Source: Zygnema cylindricum (Eukaryota > Streptophyta > Zygnematophyceae > Zygnematales > Zygnemataceae). From it: DNA of 64,000 nucleotides. The notes below the pieces were generated by a model. The model saw only the letters and a program-made list of their open reading frames with translations, did no database searches and was not told the origin of the DNA. Both the position numbers and the translations under genes were made by a program. Within the stretch, counting starts at the first letter, position 1. Every line of letters starts with the position of its first letter. Location: the NCBI GenBank assembly GCA_037447655.1, contig JBBHKE010002945.1:1-64000 (forward strand). The letters are read 5' to 3'. Shown here piece after piece: positions 59,011-64,000 of the stretch.

Positions 59011-61794
59011 ATGACCGACTCTAGTTTTAAAAGCAATTTTATCAACATTTTCGGTTCTAATTGGCACCTGATTAAAGCAACTACGTAGATCAATCAAAGA
59101 AAATAATTTAGCACCTTTCAAACGATCTTTCAAATAAAAAATTAATGGTAACGTATACTTATCCTTCTCCGTAATCTTGTTCAGACTACGACAGACCTCA
59201 ACGTTCTGTCATTTTTTTTGACGAAGAGAACTGGTGCTCCGTACGGTGATTTGATGGGTTGAATATGTCTTTTCTCCAGAAGCTCTTTGATATGTTTCTT
59301 TAACTCCTCCTGCTCAAACAAACTATGCTTATAAATTATTGTGAAAGGAGGATTACATCCACGTTCAAGGTTAATAACATGTTCCACATCTCGCGAAGGT
59401 GGCCTTCCTGGGGTAAATCACTTGGAAAAACATCTTGAAATTCAAAAAAACAAATCTTTTATAGCAGCATCAGATGTATTTATGTCAGTTACAAAATCAA
59501 ATTTTTGTTTTTCAAGATTTTTAGTCGTGTTTGATTTAGGAATAACATCAATGTTAGCGTTTCCCCCCCCCTTTCATCAGTAACTACCTCAGTTACGAAT
59601 AACAAAAAAACATGATTTGTTTTATGTTTTAAATGGTTTTTAAATTGTTTAGCAGAAATCAAACCTTCCACTCTCGATTTGGTTATGTTATTTATATGAT
59701 TCCTATGCAACCTTTCGAAAGTAATGCTTGCAAAACCTTCCAACCGTTCTCAGATTTCACTCTCAAGGTGTTAGTTTCCGAATTAATTTGAGGGTTATGT
59801 TCTGTTAACCAAGGTTTTCCCTGTATTAGCTCCTCAATACCCGAATTCATTATTTCACAGACCACTTTCATTTTATGACCATGGATATCCACTTCTATTC
59901 TATCAATTTGTAAATCTAATATGGACTTATTACCATTTGCCACCTTAACATGCAAAGGTTTTTCCCTTATCACTGTAGGAAAATTATTTTTCCTCTACAA
60001 ACTTATGTGAAATGAAATTATGTGTAGCACCTGAATCCACGATAACTCTAAATGATTTCCCTTCCACTAAAGACTCGAATTTGATCAAACTGTGTCTGGC
60101 GTCATTGTTAATTAACTCTCCTAACATAGGTCTGTTGTTAAGAGTTTCATCAGAAGGATTGTTCAAATTATGGAGTGTAGTTAGCATCATAATAAATTCA
60201 GCTATTCGAACCATTCCATTCATTAGCTTACTTTCCACAGTTAACTCGTTAACCTTTGGATCAGAGCGACTCAATTGAGGACTTTCAGCTACTCAACTAA
60301 GGACTTTCAGCTAGTCCTTTCCGTTTCCCACCTCTTGGGCTTTGTATTCAGCTAGGTATAATGCAATATTTTCCTGAAGACCTTTGTTGACATCAATTGT
60401 TTTAAGAGTTCCCTTATCTTAACAGTCCTTAGCGTAATGATCTAGACCTCCGCATTTAAAACAAGTGACTTTCTTTTTCGGTTTTGTGCACTCTCTGCTG
60501 AAATGTCCCTCATCTCCACAGTTATAACAGTTAATTTATTTAGTTGTGCACACTTAAATACCCTATGACCTCTTTTTTGAGAGATTGTGCATGTGGGAAT
60601 GCCAAGATTGGGTTTTTGTGAATTAATGCTTGGTTTATGACTCTTAATGTATCCCCCTCTATTGTGAAATTTATTTCTTGCATTAACACTCTGTCCACCT
60701 CTCTGATTTCCCCTGAAGATATTATGCCTATTTATCAGACCCGCATTCAGACCCTTTTCCACAAATTCCCCTTCACCCCACTTTGATACTTCATTCAAAT
60801 TACCCCTGAGTGATCGAGTTTCCTGATTATACCCCAACTGATCTTCTAATTCCAATGAATTATCTTGTAATTCATTCAAATTAATAAATTTTTGATGTTT
60901 CAGTTCTGTTTTCACTATAGGATTGAGATAGTTTAAGAAAATGCAATTTAGCCATATTTCATCAGTCAAACCTATGACATGAATGCTAGATGAGTCAAAT
61001 TCCACAATATAATATTTGATCGATCTAGTCTGCTTACAGTTAAGCCAATTTTTTTCTTCATTATGGATTTATAGGTGACAAACAAGAAACGTGATTTGAT
61101 CGCGATCTTAATAGCTTCCCAATTAGCATTATCATGAATTAAATTAGACCTCCTCTGAATGTAATACTAAATCTGAGCATCACCTTTAAAACAACTAACA
61201 GCAAAAGAAGTGTAATCGTCACGATCACAATTTATGGATTCTAAACAATACTCCATATGAAAATTCCAAGCATCTAATTCATCAATCTTTTTACCATCAA
61301 ATGATGGTGCTTCACAGATAGACAATTTCGGATCCCTTATCTTCTTACGTTTATCGTGATCATCTTTCCTAAAACTGACATTTCTCTTACCACTCTCACC
61401 CTTTTGCTCATTAAAATCATTTCTGGTGTGAATTAAATTAATTAGCTCATCTAATTTCAGATTTGAAACATCTCGATTTTTTGTCACATCCTTCAATTCA
61501 CTTTTCAACTCATAAATTATTTCATCCACAGCAGCAGTATGATTATTAAATCTTTTGACTAATTTCACACTACGTTTCTTCAACACATTCAAGGCATTTT
61601 CCATTTCACGTTTCCATGCAAAATTTGCCATTATCACACAATAAAATCAAGCAATAAAGATAGAGTATAATTATCCAAAAGAGTTTGCAACAGATTTTGA
61701 AGTCCTCAGATTTCTTGAATCCAAGACTTTATCTCCTTAACAAATCCCTTGAAAGATATCAAAATCTGAAAAATCAAATAAACATTAAAAGTAG
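59011..61794 (-). mobile_element. Ty3/gypsy fragment: leader, gag, protease, start of RT
   Basis: Minus strand. Gag starts near 61630 (MANFAWKREMENALNVLKKR). Two or three CCHC knuckles in shifted frames lie at about 60420-60600. The aspartic protease motif VDSGATHNFISH is at 60012-60045. RT begins with PYGAPVLFVKK near 59240 and, in a shifted frame, FSLIDLRSCFNQVPI near 59080, ending FKTRVGH at 59011. The order gag-protease-RT and the RT signature fit gypsy. No LTR, integrase or RNase H is present. Stops and frameshifts split it into five pieces, so it is inactive. Confidence 0.85.
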
Positions 61795-62873
61795 GCAGTC
61801 ACTGAAGACTTGATAAGGAGTTAGATCCATGGCTGCCTAGGCTGTCTAAAGAGGACAGGAAGGCAAATCTCGATATAGTAACCTAAAATATAGGACGGAC
61901 CCGAGATTTGATCCGGGTACCTGCCGTCTGTCAAATTAGCCGGTAGCCTTAACTTATGAGTCTACGACTAGTATTACGATATATAAGGTTTGATAAATAG
62001 ATAAATTGTTACATGTAGATTAATTCGTTTAACGGAGATTAAGTACTTAGTGCATGGATACAATTTTATTTAGTACGGAGTACGGTATGGTGACGGAAAG
62101 GATACGGCGCATTTGTTTCGATAGGGAAACAAATACCGCGCATCGAATTTCAGCGGCTATGATTATAACCGTTTTTGATTGGATGACCGCGATAGGAGCC
62201 GCGATCACAGAAGAGGTACTTTTGGCATTTTACGGTCTTTGCCACGTCAGATGACACGTGGCGTGATAACATTGGATTACAGGAACTCCGGAGATTACAG
62301 GAACAAATCCTGATTTGACACGTGTCGACATTTTGGCCATGTTGTACAATGGCCGTACATAAAGTACACCGACACTTGTACTTTTTCTGTACGATACATT
62401 AATTTGATTGGTACCGTACTTCAATAGATAGAGTTTTAGAGGGGGAATACGACTTAGAAAATTTTGGGTAGATAGCTGCCTCTCTTAGAGAGCACCTTGT
62501 ATAAATGGAAAACTTTGGCCATCCATAACAATCAATTTACTTGACTATTTTCAATGATTCTTTTTGCAGCAGACTAAAGGGAGTTCACGCAAAACAAGGG
62601 TGTAGTCGATCAAATTTTTGCTTGCCACGGTGGCTGAATTTATAAGGGAAAGTCAAAGTGGGTGAATGTGTCCAAAACTCATATTCTAACTTTGCATTCT
62701 GTGGTGGTACTGAGCACACATAAAGTCTTATTTCACATGGGTGAAACAATAATGGGTCTTTGATTGTCAAGGGGTCAATCATTTGGGTTTATATCAACTA
62801 GGAGTCGGCACTATCTAGATAAGCTTCTTTTGGATATGCGATTTTTGTGGGCAATGGAGCACACAGAGTTTTA
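61795..62873 (+). mobile_element. Copia LTR, 5' truncated
   Basis: It begins in mid-LTR at TAGGCAGTCACTGAAG, next to the gypsy leader, and ends ATGGAGCACACAGAGTTTTA, so the final CA has become TA. It carries the antisense tRNA-like module (box B-like at 61904-61914) and a TATA-like TATAAATG near 62501. It resembles the LTR at 13097-14331 most closely. Confidence 0.8.
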
Positions 62874-62874
62874 A

Positions 62875-63108
62875 TATTCTTGGAGTGGAAGTTTTAAAGT
62901 ACGATAATGGGGATATTAAACTGTCATAGGCGCAATATTACAAAGAAGTATTGACAAAATTTGCTATGTTGGATTCTAAGCCAGTTTTGACACCACTAGA
63001 TTCCAAACTTCAATATCGCAAATTTGAGGAGGGGAAACAATCCACGTACCCTATCGTGAGGCGGTTGGGAGTTCGATTGTAAAAGGAGACAAAGTAACCC
63101 ACAACACA
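62875..63108 (+). pseudogene. Copia pol fragment (RT end)
   Basis: Reads ILGVEVLKYDNGDIKLS, a stop, AQYYKEVLTKFAMLDSKP, then TPLDSKLQ and, in another frame, YREAVGSSIV. This is the stretch between RT and RNase H in copia. It differs in sequence from elements A-D and so comes from another copia lineage. It is cut on the right by an LTR. Confidence 0.8.
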
Positions 63109-64000
63109 TGTTGAAATAAGTAGTTTTTGTATTTTCTAGGTCTAAAATAAATTAGCGAAAACATATATAGAAAATGATGGCAGCCTGCCTCCATCTCTTC
63201 TCTCTTTCCCCCATACTTGTTGTAGTCACTAAAGGAGAGAGAGAGCGATGGAGCCATGGCTGCCTCAGCTCCATAGGAAGGACTAAAGAGTGACTTAAGT
63301 CACTCTCAACAAAAGGTTGAGTCCGGCAGAACTCGAACCCTCGACTGGTAGAGTGCGGCGTAGCCGTTAGCTCTAACCAGTCTGTCATAGAAGTTCGTTA
63401 GATGATATAGGGTTTCATTCATATTTAAACTGTTGTATTATACTGAAATGATTTAACTGTAATATGGACGAAACGAACATGGAACTTGTTAAGGTTTAGT
63501 GCGAACGTCATTTCGCACAAAACAAATAAAACGGACATTTGTTTTAAACGGTCGACATTTAATGTCGGATTTAATCCGACGGCGCACGTCATCGCCGAGA
63601 TCGCGGAATGGTCACTTTGGATTTTATGGACGTGCCATGACGTGGCGCCGCGTGGAAGGATGACATTCGGTCGCGAGAATTCCGAAAAATATACGAACGA
63701 GTGGAAAAATGACACGCGTCCACTCAGTAGCCTTGTCATACACCGGCCGTACAGAAAGGACATCGGCCGTAGTACCTTTCTGTACTTTACAGTAATATGA
63801 TTGGTTCGTACTTTAGCAGATAGGGGTTGTGAGAGAGATTTAGGACTTAGGAAATTTTGACACCTCTCTCTCTAAGAGAGCTTTGTATAAATTGGCATTT
63901 TTGCCGGCTCATAACTTATCGGCTGGTTGGCCGTTTTCAGTGATTCTTTTTGCTACGGACTCAGGGGAGTCCAGGCTACACAGGGATGCAGTCAAATTGT
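63109..64000 (+). mobile_element. Copia LTR running off the window
   Basis: Starts TGTTGAAATAAGTAGTTTTT inside the copia fragment and continues to the window end. It is close to the inverse of the solo LTR at 42611-43613. Antisense box B-like sequence is at 63329-63339 and a TATA-like GTATAAAT at about 63885. Whether it is solo or the 5' LTR of a longer element cannot be seen. Confidence 0.85.

Noticed and set aside
62860-62890. LTR border at the ILGV codons of a copia fragment, close to the ILGI site hit in copia A (14332)
   Set aside because: The two insertion points differ by about four codons and the first lacks a clear duplication, so a shared target site is not supported.
1-64000. CRISPR arrays, operons, bacterial promoters or terminators
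   Set aside because: The repeats are tandem, not spaced by unique spacers, and genes are spliced. Nothing prokaryotic was seen.

Overview
The window looks like nuclear DNA from a streptophyte (a charophyte-grade alga or a land plant). It is AT-rich and holds few spliced genes among layers of decayed transposable elements. Three things point to a streptophyte: a spliced gene with the seed-maturation-protein (SMP) type motif and a plastid-like leader; Ty1/copia elements whose primer-binding site matches the anticodon arm of the plant initiator tRNA-Met; and a LINE-type reverse transcriptase like those I associate with plant and charophyte genomes. I see no bacterial or organellar gene organisation. 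The exact lineage cannot be fixed from the sequence alone.

Layout. 1-8 kb: intergenic DNA with simple repeats, one hAT-type MITE with a perfect 8-bp target duplication, and a tentative gene on the minus strand (5.6-6.6 kb) with a lumen-type leader. 8.2-22.4 kb: a deep nest. A hAT-type MITE was split by an LTR (duplication GAGGG), which was entered by a copia element (A, minus strand), which was entered by two further solo LTRs (duplications AATTC and TACG). 22.8-23.8 kb: a second hAT-type MITE carrying a TA-inserting MITE in its terminal TA. 25.4-28.9 kb: a secreted protein gene with two related cysteine-rich WSC-like domains joined by a proline/arginine linker. 29.6-38.5 kb: a field of Stowaway-like MITEs and tandem repeats around the SMP gene (32.4-33.4 kb, minus strand). 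39.2-41.3 kb: a decayed LINE reverse transcriptase. 42.6-64 kb: copia elements B, C and D, solo LTRs, and a truncated Ty3/gypsy fragment.

Only the WSC-like gene and the SMP-like gene look intact. Every transposon protein is broken by stops, frameshifts, deletions or later insertions. The copia elements share an unusual design: the gag start codon lies in the last 20 bp of the LTR, the reading frame runs on through the tRNA primer-binding site, and each LTR carries an antisense tRNA-like box A/box B module. Many insertions are dated relative to one another by exact target duplications read directly from the sequence.
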